64,000 nucleotides of DNA from Gordonia araii NBRC 100433 (GTDB lineage Bacteria; Actinomycetota; Actinomycetes; Mycobacteriales; Mycobacteriaceae): the NCBI RefSeq assembly GCF_000241265.1, contig NZ_BAEE01000021.1, positions 62,001 to 126,000 on the forward strand, written 5' to 3'. The notes under the pieces are model-generated. The model saw only the letters and a program-made list of their open reading frames with translations, searched no databases and was not told the DNA's origin. This document shows positions 27,070 to 35,724 of this stretch, in pieces. The stretch's first letter is position 1; each line of letters begins with the position of its first letter. Made by a program: the position numbers and the translations under genes.

Positions 27070-30000
27070 TCAGTGCGGTGGCAGGCCCCGCGCCCAGACC
27101 TTCTTCCACTGCAGTTGAACCCCGGCGACGTCGGCATCGCCGAGGTGAACTTCGCTGAAGTAGTCCGTCAGGTACCGGATTTCGTCGTGTTCCGGTCCGT
27201 CTGGACTCACCGAAACGAGCACCAGCCGGTGTTGCGGGCCGGTGTTCAGCGCGTGCAGCACCTCGTTGTAGGAGACGAAAACGCTGTCGGCGCCCTCGAC
27301 CCTGCCCTTGACCTCTAGAAAGACCGTCGGCTCGGCCGTTCCCGGGGTGGTGGACCGGATGTCGAAGCCCTTGTTGTTGTGCGCCATCTCCTCCGGTGAG
27401 CGACCCAATCCTCGCTCGGATGCCAGTGCCAGGTCGACGGCGCGGCGCTCGCTTACCGTCGTGTCCCGTGCGTACCGCGCCACCGATCCACCGAGCATTC
27501 CGGCCGGGATGACGAGCATGACCGCCGCCAGCTCGGGACGCTTCGCGGTCAGCGCCCGCTGTCGCTCCAATTTCGCCAACCGGCGTTCCAACCGCAGCTC
27601 CAGATCCTCCGCCCGTGCGGCGAGCGTGTCTGGACTGTGCCGGCGCTTGCGGCCTCGACGGCCCGAGGCGTCTTCTTCGCGTAGCCGCGCGACCTCGCTG
27701 TGCAGATGATTGATCTGCCCGTGCAGGCGCGAGCGAACGGCGTCGGCTGTCCGGTCGATCTCCGGCAGCAGCCGGCCGCGAACCTGCGCCAACTGCTCTG
27801 GTTGCGCAACCCCAGCCGCCCAACTCATCGCCGCGTCGGCGAGCTGTCCGGAGATCCATTCGGACGCCAGCGCGCGGTCAGCCGCCCGTCGCGCGGCAAC
27901 GGGATAGGGGGAGAAGTCGATGGGCGCCAGATCGAGGTGGGGAGCCGGACCGGCGTCGCTCGCGGTCCCGTCGGGATGGAGATCGACGAAACTGAACCGC
28001 TTGCTCACCACGCGGCCGGTGCCATCGACGACCTCACCGGTCATCGCGACGATGATCCGCGGCTGGTCCCCGGGATCAGACGGGTCGACGAGGATCGCAC
28101 CGCTGCGCAGCGACGCGAAGCCGCGCTCGACGGTGGTGTCGACGACCGCGTCGAGCAACGGATGTCCCGGTGCCAGCAGATCGAGCCGATGTCGAACGCC
28201 TTCCGCGGCGGCCGGCTCGAACGCGACGCGCTCGTACGCCCGGACGACGGGCCGCCCGCAGTGCTCTCGGCGAACCGGCCGGTCCCGCAGGACCAGCGGG
28301 ACGTTCGAGATCTGCCACTGGCCTTTCTCGCGTTTAGCGAGGCGCCCGCCGAGTGCCCCGAACGCCTCGCGGAAGAAGCGCTCGATGTAGTGCGGTTGTA
28401 GGCGACGCGCTTGTGCTTCGTCCATCTCGCGGCGCAGCTGCTCCAGTTCCAGCGGGCCGAGCGTCTCGCGCGCGAGCGCCCGTGACTCGACAAGGTCGCG
28501 ACACCCGTCGGCGACGGTTGCGTCGACGACCCGTTCGATCTCCTCAAGGCGCTGCGGGTCGTCGCCGTATCGGATCGCGTCCATCAGGAGTTCTCGCAGT
28601 GGCCGCTCGGTGAACGATTCGCCGAGGACGTCGAACAGTTTGCCGCCGTATGCCTTTCGTTGCTGCTCCATCTTCTCGAGCAGCCGCAGATAGACCTGTC
28701 CCTCGCGGGTTTGGTCGGCCACGACATTCCACAACCGGCACACCTGCTTCTGCCCGATGCGGTGGATCCGGCCAAAGCGCTGCTCAAGGCGGTTCGGGTT
28801 CCACGGCAGGTCGTAGTTGATCATCAGGTTTGCCGCCTGCAGGTTCAGGCCCTCGCCCGCGGCGTCGGTAGCGACCAGCACTTGTCGTCGCGGGTCGTTG
28901 GTGAACTGCTCGCGCAGCGCCACGCGTTCGCGTCGGGGAGTACCGCCGTGGATGGTGAGCACCGCCTCGTCGGCGCCCAGCACATTGCGGATCTGCCGCG
29001 CCAGATAGTCGAGGGTGTCGCGATGCTCGGTGAAGATGATCAGCTTGCGCGCTGCGCCGTCGGGGCCGCGGAGCAATTGGCGGTCGATCAGCAGGTCGCG
29101 GACTTCCGACCACTTTCGGTCGATGCCGGAGTCGCGCACGCGGGAGGCCATCGCGACGAGGTCGTCGAGCAGCGCGATCTCCACGTCGAGTTCGGCGACG
29201 GTGCGCGCTGCGGTGGCAGCATCGACGACCTCGTCGGCCGCGGCTTCGTACTCGGCGGCGTCGTAGTCGTCGGCGTCATCGAGGTCGACGGGATTGGGTG
29301 GCGGGCCATCGATGAATGGATTGCGTCCGGCTTGGATGTCGGCGCGCATGGTCGCCAGACGATGGCTACGGCGTTCGAGGCTACGCAGAATGGCGTGCGT
29401 GCTCGATGCCAACCGTCGCTGCAACACGGTCAGCGCGAAGCCGACCGTCCGTCGCTGCGGTGAATCACCTTGTGATTCGGCACGATTCATCTCCTCGCGC
29501 ACGTAATGAGTGACAGCCTCATACAGCTCCAGCTCGCCGTCGGAGAGGTCGTACGGGACGGTTTCGGCGATTCGTTCGGGAAACAGCGGTCGGCCTTCGA
29601 AGGTCAGCAGCTCTTCCTTCACCATGCGTCGCATCAGTCCCGACGTGTCGGGTGTGGGCGCACCTGGGAGCTGGTGACCGGCGAATCGGTCTTCGTCTAG
29701 CAGGGAGAGGAAGGCGGCGAAGTTGTCGTCGTTGCCGGCATGTGGCGTGGCCGTCATCAGCAGCAGGTGGCGGCTGATCGTGCCGAGGAGCTGACCGAGT
29801 TCGTAGCGCCGCGTCATCCGCAGCTCGCCGCCCCACCAGTTCGCGGACATGCGATGCGCCTCGTCGACGACGACGAGGTCCCAGTCGGTGCGCGACAGCG
29901 CGTCGAGGAGGTCTTCGTTGCGGGCGAGCTGGTCCATCCGCGCGATCATGATCGGGTGACCGGCGAACGGATCACCGTCGACGCTGGTGTCGACCATGTC

Positions 30001-30555
30001 GCGGGACAGCAGCGTCGCAGCGATGCCGAACTTGGTGTCCAGCTCGTCCTGCCACTGTTCCACCAACCCGCCCGGTGCGACGATGAGCATGCGCGCGAGG
30101 TCTCCACGAAGCATCAGTTCTTTGGCGTATAGGCCCGCCATGATCGTCTTGCCCGCGCCCGGGTCATCGGCGAGGAGGAAGCGCAACGGTGTGCGGGGGA
30201 GGAGTTCTCCGTACACCGCGCGAATCTGGTGAGGAAGCGGGGAGATGTCGCTGGTGGCCACCGCGACCATCGGGTCGTGGGCACCGGCCATGCGGATGCG
30301 CAGCGCCTCGGTAGCCAGTTTGAACCGCGCCGGATCGGCATCGAATGTCCATCCCGATTCGGCCTCGGACGCGATCGCCAGATCGTCGAGTTCGGATTCG
30401 TACAGCATCTCCTCGGCAACGCCGGTTTCCTCGTCGCGCACGACGATCGCCAGTGCCGCGTCGCCGTGCGGCGCGACCGCGACGACGGTGACCGGACGCG
30501 GCCAGCGGCCAGTCAGTCGAACGCCGCTCGTGATGTCGGCAAAGGTGAGTGTCAT
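27070..30555 (-). CDS. DEAH/SNF2-type helicase with C-terminal DUF3883 nuclease-like domain
   Basis: About 1161 residues. The superfamily 2 motor has Walker A LADDPGAGKTIMAGLY (128-143), VVVDEAHRMSANWWG (DEAH 231-234), LLLMTATPHAGND (motif III) and a helicase C domain with ATDAAGEGLNLQAANLMINY and RLEQRFGRIHRIGQ. A helical stretch (about 950-1030) follows. The last 100 residues form a DUF3883-like domain, FDIRSTTP then VFLEVKGRVEGADSVFVSYN, whose D1065, E1081 and K1083 fit a PD-(D/E)xK-type nuclease core. ATG 30555 has AAGGA 6 nt upstream. It is the first gene of the operon and is divergent from the Fic gene across a nested palindrome. Confidence 0.88.
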   Translation of the reverse strand: MTLTFADITSGVRLTGRWPRPVTVVAVAPHGDAALAIVVRDEETGVAEEMLYESELDDLAIASEAESGWTFDADPARFKLATEALRIRMAGAHDPMVAVATSDISPLPHQIRAVYGELLPRTPLRFLLADDPGAGKTIMAGLYAKELMLRGDLARMLIVAPGGLVEQWQDELDTKFGIAATLLSRDMVDTSVDGDPFAGHPIMIARMDQLARNEDLLDALSRTDWDLVVVDEAHRMSANWWGGELRMTRRYELGQLLGTISRHLLLMTATPHAGNDDNFAAFLSLLDEDRFAGHQLPGAPTPDTSGLMRRMVKEELLTFEGRPLFPERIAETVPYDLSDGELELYEAVTHYVREEMNRAESQGDSPQRRTVGFALTVLQRRLASSTHAILRSLERRSHRLATMRADIQAGRNPFIDGPPPNPVDLDDADDYDAAEYEAAADEVVDAATAARTVAELDVEIALLDDLVAMASRVRDSGIDRKWSEVRDLLIDRQLLRGPDGAARKLIIFTEHRDTLDYLARQIRNVLGADEAVLTIHGGTPRRERVALREQFTNDPRRQVLVATDAAGEGLNLQAANLMINYDLPWNPNRLEQRFGRIHRIGQKQVCRLWNVVADQTREGQVYLRLLEKMEQQRKAYGGKLFDVLGESFTERPLRELLMDAIRYGDDPQRLEEIERVVDATVADGCRDLVESRALARETLGPLELEQLRREMDEAQARRLQPHYIERFFREAFGALGGRLAKREKGQWQISNVPLVLRDRPVRREHCGRPVVRAYERVAFEPAAAEGVRHRLDLLAPGHPLLDAVVDTTVERGFASLRSGAILVDPSDPGDQPRIIVAMTGEVVDGTGRVVSKRFSFVDLHPDGTASDAGPAPHLDLAPIDFSPYPVAARRAADRALASEWISGQLADAAMSWAAGVAQPEQLAQVRGRLLPEIDRTADAVRSRLHGQINHLHSEVARLREEDASGRRGRKRRHSPDTLAARAEDLELRLERRLAKLERQRALTAKRPELAAVMLVIPAGMLGGSVARYARDTTVSERRAVDLALASERGLGRSPEEMAHNNKGFDIRSTTPGTAEPTVFLEVKGRVEGADSVFVSYNEVLHALNTGPQHRLVLVSVSPDGPEHDEIRYLTDYFSEVHLGDADVAGVQLQWKKVWARGLPPH

Positions 30556-30642
30556 CGGCCGTCCTTGTCGTGAAGGTGTAAAGCCGACTGACCCTACATG
30601 TATTCGCAACAAGATGTGTGTCCTTGGAAGCCCGGACTGCGT

Positions 30643-30718
30643 CAAGTGATGCCATCCATAGACTATTAGCATCACTTAGTGAATAAGTGATGCTAACATC
30701 TCTAGATGGCATCACTTG
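30643..30718. promoter_or_regulatory. Nested double palindrome between fic and the helicase operon
   Basis: The outer arms CAAGTGATGCCATC (30643-30656) and GATGGCATCACTTG (30705-30718) are perfect 14-bp complements. Nested inside, TTAGCATCACTTA (30666-30678) and TAAGTGATGCTAA (30684-30696) are perfect 13-bp complements around GTGAA. All four arms contain AGTGATG or CATCACT, so the region holds four copies of one half-site. The Fic start codon (30706) is inside the outer right arm. The layout suggests two operators bound cooperatively and controlling both divergent units. Confidence 0.8.
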
Positions 30719-31902
30719 GCACGGCGGTGGCCTACGAGGAACTGGTGTGGCCCATGCCGGTCGAGGTTCGATACGGCGTGGCAGATCAGCGTGCCGCCGT
30801 GCGTCAATCGGGTCCGTACCACGCAGCCGTCCCTGCCGAGATCGCGCCGCTAGACCTGGCCCTCCGCCAATCGGTTCTCGCGGAGGCCGAGGAGGCGGCG
30901 AACGAGGTAGCGCGATTCGACGCTGAGCTCGGCTCTGAGATCGCCCCGTTCACCTCGATCCTGTTGCGATCTGAGGCCGCGGCGAGTTCTAACATCGAGA
31001 ATCTGACTGCCTCGGCCCGCGCCATTGCCGAGGCCGAAGTGTTGGGCGGTGTCCGCCGGAATGCGAGTCTGATCGTCGCCAACGCCGACTCCATGCGCGC
31101 GGCCATCGACCTGGCCGACAGCATTGACGCCACGGCGATACTCGCCATGCACCGCGCATTGATGGAGCCGAGTGAACCCGGGATCGCGGGGAAGTGGCGC
31201 AACGAGCAGGTGTGGGTGGGCGGCGGTCCATTCGGCCCGCGTGGGGCGGACTTCGTCGCACCGCAGCACAGCCGGATTCCCGCGGCGATCGACGACCTGG
31301 TCTCCTTCGCCACTCGCACGGACATGCCGGTGCTCCCGCAGGTCGCGATTGCTCATGCCCAGTTCGAAACGATTCACCCTTTTCCCGACGGAAACGGGCG
31401 GACCGGGCGCGCGCTTCTCCAAGCGATGCTGCGGCATCAACGGTTGACCCGTCGCATTACGGTTCCGGTCTCGGCCGGCCTACTCGCGGACACCGAGGAA
31501 TACTTCGCGGCGCTGACCGCCTACCGCGACGGCGATCCGGGGCGGATCGTCTCGGTCGTCTCGACTGCTTCGTTGCACGCTGTCGCCAATGGAAGGCGGT
31601 TGGTCGCCGATCTGAGGGAGGTGCGGCAAGGGTGGACCGAGCGCATCGCGGCACGACGCGACTCGGCGATCCACCGAGTCGCCGATCTCCTGTTGAGCCG
31701 ACCCGTGTTCAACGCCGCACTACTGCAACGTGAACTCGGAATCCGAACAGGCAACGCTAGACGGTATGTGGATCCGCTGGCTGAAGCCGGGATCGTCGTC
31801 GAGTTCACCGACCGAGCGCGGAACCGCGCCTGGCGCGCCCCGGAAGTCCTGGCGGCGCTTGACGCCTTCGCCGAGCGGGCCGGGCGCCGCACACTTCAGT
31901 AA
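30706..31902 (+). CDS. Fic family protein with N-terminal autoinhibitory motif
   Basis: A 398-residue Fic protein, a fold that usually transfers AMP from ATP to a protein. The catalytic motif HPFPDGNGRTGR (224-235) is complete. The N-terminal helix carries SSNIEN (94-99), matching the [S/T]xxxE[G/N] inhibitory motif of class II Fic proteins, so activity is expected to be self-restrained. The C-terminal roughly 90 residues (LLSRPVFNAALLQRELGIRT, then ARRYVDPLAEAGIVVEFTDR) look like a winged helix-turn-helix, as in Fic proteins that regulate their own gene. ATG 30706 lies within the palindrome at 30643-30718, consistent with autoregulation. Confidence 0.9.
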   Translation: MASLGTAVAYEELVWPMPVEVRYGVADQRAAVRQSGPYHAAVPAEIAPLDLALRQSVLAEAEEAANEVARFDAELGSEIAPFTSILLRSEAAASSNIENLTASARAIAEAEVLGGVRRNASLIVANADSMRAAIDLADSIDATAILAMHRALMEPSEPGIAGKWRNEQVWVGGGPFGPRGADFVAPQHSRIPAAIDDLVSFATRTDMPVLPQVAIAHAQFETIHPFPDGNGRTGRALLQAMLRHQRLTRRITVPVSAGLLADTEEYFAALTAYRDGDPGRIVSVVSTASLHAVANGRRLVADLREVRQGWTERIAARRDSAIHRVADLLLSRPVFNAALLQRELGIRTGNARRYVDPLAEAGIVVEFTDRARNRAWRAPEVLAALDAFAERAGRRTLQ

Positions 31903-31982
31903 GGGCGCGCCGCGACCGCGAGCTGTTCCTCTCGGATCCGCAGCTCTCGGCGGTGCATCGCCTCGCCGTCGCCTCGACGTAA
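31903..31982 (+). pseudogene. Decayed fragment of an XRE regulator gene
   Basis: Immediately after the Fic stop, about 80 bp align with bases 18671-18748 of the intact XRE gene at roughly 86% identity by eye (about ten substitutions and one deleted base). Its translation reads ARRDRELFLSDPQLSAVHRL, then AVAST and a stop; the intact gene has NREPFISDPQLSTVYRLAVA. The single-base deletion shifts the frame into the stop. It marks the right edge of the defence block. Confidence 0.75.
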
Positions 31983-31989
31983 CGGCGAC

Positions 31990-32586
31990 CTAGGGCCCGA
32001 ATGCCGTTTCGGCATCCGAGCACACCGTCCACCTGCGCTCCTCGCGCCGGAAGAAGAGCGTGGATGTTCGCCCATCAGACGTGAATGTCAGCTGTGCTCT
32101 CGCGACATCGTCTTTGACTTCGACCGCGGCGATCTCGAACTTCTCCGGCTGCGCGTCGGACTCGTCGTCGGTGGCCTCGAGGTCGGCCTGAACGTGTTGA
32201 GCTTCGGACTTGCACAGCAGCTTCGTCATCTCGCCCGTGTCGCCTTGGGCGACGGCTCGGGAGAAGTCGGCGGTGATCTGTTTGATGGCCTTCTCGTCGC
32301 CGAAGCCGCCCGCGAAGAAGTAGACCGCGCCTGCCGCACCGCCGAGCAGGACGACAACTGCGGTGATCGCCAGCGCGATGGTCAGGGGGCGCCGCGGTTT
32401 GCGCGGCGGTGGAGGAGGCGGAGGGAACGGGGGATGGCCCGGAGGCGCACCATAGCCCGGTCGTGGGCCGAATCCCATGGGGCCGGGCGGCGGCCCGACC
32501 GGCCCGTTCGAGGGAGGTGGCTGTGGCGGCGCCGGGGGTGTCGGCCACTGCGGGGCGGGCTGTGGACCCGAGGGATGTGGATACAT
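31990..32586 (-). CDS. Proline-rich single-span membrane protein
   Basis: 198 residues. The first 66 are a Pro/Gly-rich cytoplasmic tail (MYPHPSGPQPAPQWP through PPFPPPPPPPRKP). One membrane helix follows (LTIALAITAVVVLLGGAAGA, about 68-92), then an extracytoplasmic domain of about 105 residues resembling the DUF4878/lumazine-binding-like fold (AIKQITADFSRAVAQGDTGE, then TSTLFFRREERRWTVCSD). Two Cys residues in this part could pair. It is the last gene of an operon with a putative secreted nuclease and its neighbour; the ATG follows the previous stop directly. Function unknown. Confidence 0.75.
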   Translation of the reverse strand: MYPHPSGPQPAPQWPTPPAPPQPPPSNGPVGPPPGPMGFGPRPGYGAPPGHPPFPPPPPPPRKPRRPLTIALAITAVVVLLGGAAGAVYFFAGGFGDEKAIKQITADFSRAVAQGDTGEMTKLLCKSEAQHVQADLEATDDESDAQPEKFEIAAVEVKDDVARAQLTFTSDGRTSTLFFRREERRWTVCSDAETAFGP

Positions 32587-33303
32587 CTAGCCTCCCTCCA
32601 CCAGACGATTGACGAGTTCTTCATCGAGGGACTCGCCGACCGGCCGCACCGGATCGGGCGGGTCGGAGCGGTAGACCGCGACCGCCATCCCGTCGGGCAG
32701 GTCGGGCGAGACGCACACCCGGAGTTCGCTGTACGTGGTGAGCAGCACCAAGAGGCGACGAGGCTGGGGCGCATGCTCCCAGTCCGGCAGGTCCGCGGAA
32801 CCCAGACCCCATTCGTCGACCAGCGTGGTCATCTCCACCACTGGTCGAAAACCGTAGCTTTCGAGATCGGGGGCGGTGAACCGCCGATGCACCTCGGACT
32901 GGAACGTCCGCACCGGGGCCGGAATCGCGGAGACTAGTTCGGCACCGCCGCCGTCAGACTCGGTGGCGGCATCTGTGCCCGGCGTCGTTCCGATCCATAG
33001 CGACACGGTCCGGTCGTCGGCGTAGCGATGCTCCACCGCATAGGCCAGCATCGGTTCGTTGCCGACCAGGACGACGCGCACGTCGGCAAGTTCCTCACGC
33101 AGCATCCGGGCGAAGTCGGGCAGCAGCTCGAACATGTCGCCGTTCCACAGGCTCCGCGCGATCTCGGCCCGGCGCGCGGCCTCGTCGGCCTCGATGATGG
33201 GCCGCCATGGTGCTGGCACGGACGCGTCGTCGCCGGTTGCGAATCGAACGGGCTGCCCGGTGTCTTCGAGCCCGACGAGAATCTCGTCGTCGCTGACGGT
33301 CAC
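32587..33303 (-). CDS. Hypothetical protein, candidate immunity protein
   Basis: 238 residues, soluble, acidic, with no signal peptide (starts VTVSDDEILVGLEDTGQ). I do not recognise a domain. The middle has MFELLPDFARMLREELADVR and ESYGFRPVVEMTTLVDEWGL; the C-terminal half has PRRLLVLLTTYSELRVCVSP. Its GTG start overlaps the stop of the secreted HNH-nuclease gene by 4 bp, the usual arrangement for a toxin and its cognate cytoplasmic immunity protein. That assignment rests on context only. Confidence 0.7.
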   Translation of the reverse strand: MTVSDDEILVGLEDTGQPVRFATGDDASVPAPWRPIIEADEAARRAEIARSLWNGDMFELLPDFARMLREELADVRVVLVGNEPMLAYAVEHRYADDRTVSLWIGTTPGTDAATESDGGGAELVSAIPAPVRTFQSEVHRRFTAPDLESYGFRPVVEMTTLVDEWGLGSADLPDWEHAPQPRRLLVLLTTYSELRVCVSPDLPDGMAVAVYRSDPPDPVRPVGESLDEELVNRLVEGG

Positions 33304-34193
33304 GGCGTCTTCCCCTCACTGCGCAGAAGTCGACTGATGAGGTCGGTGAGCTTCTGTTGCACTTGGTCTTCCAGCTGGCGCTGCGATTTCACCCATGCGG
33401 GATCGGCTCCTTGGACGCGGGCGCTGCTGTCGGAGTTCTTGGCACTGTTGGCGCGCCGCGACAACCACTGCAGATTAGCCGGTGCGCGCGAGACGTAGTA
33501 CATCGATTCCGGGCTCAGCCTGGTGAATCCCGGCAGGTAAACCAAGCGCGCGAGGGGCACGATGTGGTCCGGGGAGACCATCGGATCGCCATTGGTCTTG
33601 CGTCCGATCTTCACGCCGCTGCCGGGCGGGAACGCGGGATCGGGATCTCCGACGCGCGGGCGGGACGTGTTCTGCAACGAGCCGGAATAGTTCTTCGGCG
33701 GGTTGTTCCGTCTGAGTTCCCGGTACAGCGCGTCGAGTTCACGCGGAGCCGAGACGATCCGGCCGGCGGGAAGCGGTGGCGGCGGCGGGACGCGGTAGCC
33801 GGGCGGGATCTGGCCCGCGGCGTTGCGCAGCCGGTCGAGCTGCTCTTGGTTAGGGCGACTGATATCGCGGCCGGCGCCCAGCTCTGTCATCGCGTTGGCA
33901 CAGGCGAGGAACGCCGCCCTGGCAGCATCCCTGGCGCTATTGAGTTGCTGTGCCCGGACGTTGTAGGCGTTGTACTGGGCCTGCTGGCTGGGCAGGACGA
34001 AGACGTGCGGTTGGGCGTTGTGAGCGTCGATCTGGCGCTTCACATCCGCCGCGCGCTGCATCTGGGCGGCGCACGGCGGCGCGTCGGCGTCAGCGGCCGC
34101 GCTCGTTACGGTGCTGACAGCGGTTGCGATGACTGCACCGACGAGCGCGGTCGCCAAGAGGCGCGGCAGTCGACAAGATGAATGGTTTCGCAC
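33300..34193 (-). CDS. Secreted protein with C-terminal HNH-type nuclease domain (candidate toxin)
   Basis: 297 residues from a GTG. The N-terminal signal sequence (LPRLLATALVGAVIATAVST, then SAAADADA) predicts Sec export. A helical middle (AAQMQRAADVKRQIDAHNAQ, then NSARDAARAAFLACANAM) is followed by a Pro-rich linker. The C-terminal domain has MVSPDHIVPLARLVYLPGFT and APANLQWLSRRANSAKNS: a DH...N...N pattern as in HNH/endonuclease-VII-like toxin domains of polymorphic toxins. GDPDPAFPPGSGVKIGRKTN precedes it. It is followed by an overlapping small cytoplasmic gene that could provide immunity. Probably an interbacterial toxin or secreted nuclease; not a backbone gene. Confidence 0.75.
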   Translation of the reverse strand: MRNHSSCRLPRLLATALVGAVIATAVSTVTSAAADADAPPCAAQMQRAADVKRQIDAHNAQPHVFVLPSQQAQYNAYNVRAQQLNSARDAARAAFLACANAMTELGAGRDISRPNQEQLDRLRNAAGQIPPGYRVPPPPPLPAGRIVSAPRELDALYRELRRNNPPKNYSGSLQNTSRPRVGDPDPAFPPGSGVKIGRKTNGDPMVSPDHIVPLARLVYLPGFTRLSPESMYYVSRAPANLQWLSRRANSAKNSDSSARVQGADPAWVKSQRQLEDQVQQKLTDLISRLLRSEGKTP

Positions 34194-34278
34194 GCGCCGG
34201 ACGCTACCGCCGCCGGCCTAACCGCGCTCATGTCCGTCGGGTCGTTGAATGAGGGCGGGCGCGAAGCGCCCCGATCGA

Positions 34279-34764
34279 TCAGCCGTGGTAGGGCTCGGCC
34301 TTGACCAGGGTGACTTTGACCTGCGCGCCCGACGGCACCGAGTACTCGCGGGTGTCGCCGACCTTGGCGTTGAGCAGCGCGGCACCCAGCGGCGAGCTGG
34401 GGGAGTAGATCTCCAGCGAGTCCGCGGCACCCTCTTCGCGGGTGGCGATCAGGAAGGTCTCGGTGTCCGACTCGTCGCCGTCGTAGTACACGGTGACGAC
34501 CGAGCCGGGCAGTGCGACGCCGGACTGCGTGGGGGCCTCGCCGACCTTCGCGTTGTTCAGCAGTTCCTGGAGCTGGCGGATGCGCGCCTCTTGCTGACCC
34601 TGCTCTTCGCGGGCAGCGTGGTATCCACCGTTCTCCTTGAGGTCGCCTTCTTCGCGACGCTCGTTGATCTCGGCGGCGATGACCGGACGGTTGGCGATCA
34701 GTGCGTCCAACTCGCCCTTGAGGCGGTCGTGCGACTCCTGCGTCAGCCACGTGGTGTCGGTCAT
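34279..34764 (-). CDS. greA: Transcription elongation factor GreA
   Basis: 161 residues. It rescues backtracked RNA polymerase by stimulating transcript cleavage. The N-terminal coiled coil carries the tip acidic residues in [20 protein letters not shown], then the helix [17 protein letters not shown]. The C-terminal FKBP-like domain has [20 protein letters not shown] and ends [16 protein letters not shown] 34764 is preceded by AAAGGAGT. It marks return to the conserved backbone after the accessory block that begins behind metB. Confidence 0.95.
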   Translation of the reverse strand: MTDTTWLTQESHDRLKGELDALIANRPVIAAEINERREEGDLKENGGYHAAREEQGQQEARIRQLQELLNNAKVGEAPTQSGVALPGSVVTVYYDGDESDTETFLIATREEGAADSLEIYSPSSPLGAALLNAKVGDTREYSVPSGAQVKVTLVKAEPYHG

Positions 34765-34851
34765 GGGTACTCCTTTGTCCCGTCCAGATTCTCGCCGACC
34801 CCTCGTCGGGGCGGTGTCACGGAAACGGACATGCTCCTAAATGCAACTGAA

Positions 34852-34876
34852 CACGGCCCCACGCGTTGGGGCCGTG
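34852..34876 (-). terminator. Terminator after the queuosine-precursor transporter gene
   Basis: A perfect 10-bp stem (34852-34861, CACGGCCCCA, with 34867-34876) and a 5-nt loop lie 44 bp downstream of the transporter stop in its direction. There is little T-tract. It separates that gene from greA. Confidence 0.65.
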
Positions 34877-34920
34877 CTTTCACGTCAGCTTACCAGCCGT
34901 TGTGTTGCAAGGCACAACCG

Positions 34921-35724
34921 TTATCCGTTCGTTGCCGTCGGCCGGCCGTTCACCGGGTGGAGCTGGTATGTCGGTTCGTGGCGTTTCAGCCATCCGCACG
35001 CGGCGTAGGTGGCCGGCATGACGGCCACTTCGACGAGGACCTTCCACACGAAGCCCACCACCGTGTACGAGAGGAACGACGAGAAGGTCGTGAACCCGAG
35101 CGCGGGCGCGGCGATCGCGCAGAACACCACGGTGTCGGCGGCCTGCCCGACGACCGTCGACCCGAGCAGGCGCGCCCACAGGTGGTTCTCGCCGGAACGT
35201 TCCTTCATCCGCACCAGGACGTAGGAGTTGAGGAACTCCCCGACGAGGTATCCGGCCAGGCCTGCGATCAGGATCTGCGGGATCACCCCGGAAACGGTGC
35301 TGAAGGCGGTCTGCAGCTGATGGGTTTCGGCGTCGGTGACCGGGTCCGACATCGGCAGCTGATCGGCGATCCACAGACTTGCCGACGCGAGGACGAGGAT
35401 GCCGAAGCCCAGCGCGATCACCCGGCGCATCGCCCGGAAGCCGTACACCTCGCTGATGACGTCGCCGAGTACGTAGGCCAGGGGGAACAGGAAGAAGGCC
35501 CCGTCGGTCGGCAGGCCGTTGACGTGCAACGGGCCGATGTCGAAGGTGAGCCACGACGAGAAGAACACCGCGGGCCGCGACGCCGTCACGTTGCTGATGA
35601 GCATGACGCCGACGAACAAGCCGACGAGCACCGGGAAGTAGCGGCTCCCGGTCGACGCGAAGGCGACCCGCCGAATTCGAATCGGCTTGCTCGTTTCGCT
35701 GTCCGCGCCTGGGGTTCCGGTCAC
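34921..35724 (-). CDS. Queuosine precursor transporter (YhhQ/QPTR, DUF165)
   Basis: 267 residues with about six membrane helices. After a short tail comes YFPVLVGLFVGVMLISNVTA, then the family hallmark GAFFLFPLAYVLGDVISEVYG, and later AGLAGYLVGEFLNSYVLVRM and WARLLGSTVVGQAADTVVFC. Members salvage preQ0/preQ1 for queuosine tRNA modification in bacteria. The GTG start overlaps the DUF4307 stop by 4 bp, so the two are co-translated. No preQ1 riboswitch is evident upstream, since the upstream sequence is the DUF4307 gene. Confidence 0.88.
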   Translation of the reverse strand: MTGTPGADSETSKPIRIRRVAFASTGSRYFPVLVGLFVGVMLISNVTASRPAVFFSSWLTFDIGPLHVNGLPTDGAFFLFPLAYVLGDVISEVYGFRAMRRVIALGFGILVLASASLWIADQLPMSDPVTDAETHQLQTAFSTVSGVIPQILIAGLAGYLVGEFLNSYVLVRMKERSGENHLWARLLGSTVVGQAADTVVFCAIAAPALGFTTFSSFLSYTVVGFVWKVLVEVAVMPATYAACGWLKRHEPTYQLHPVNGRPTATNG

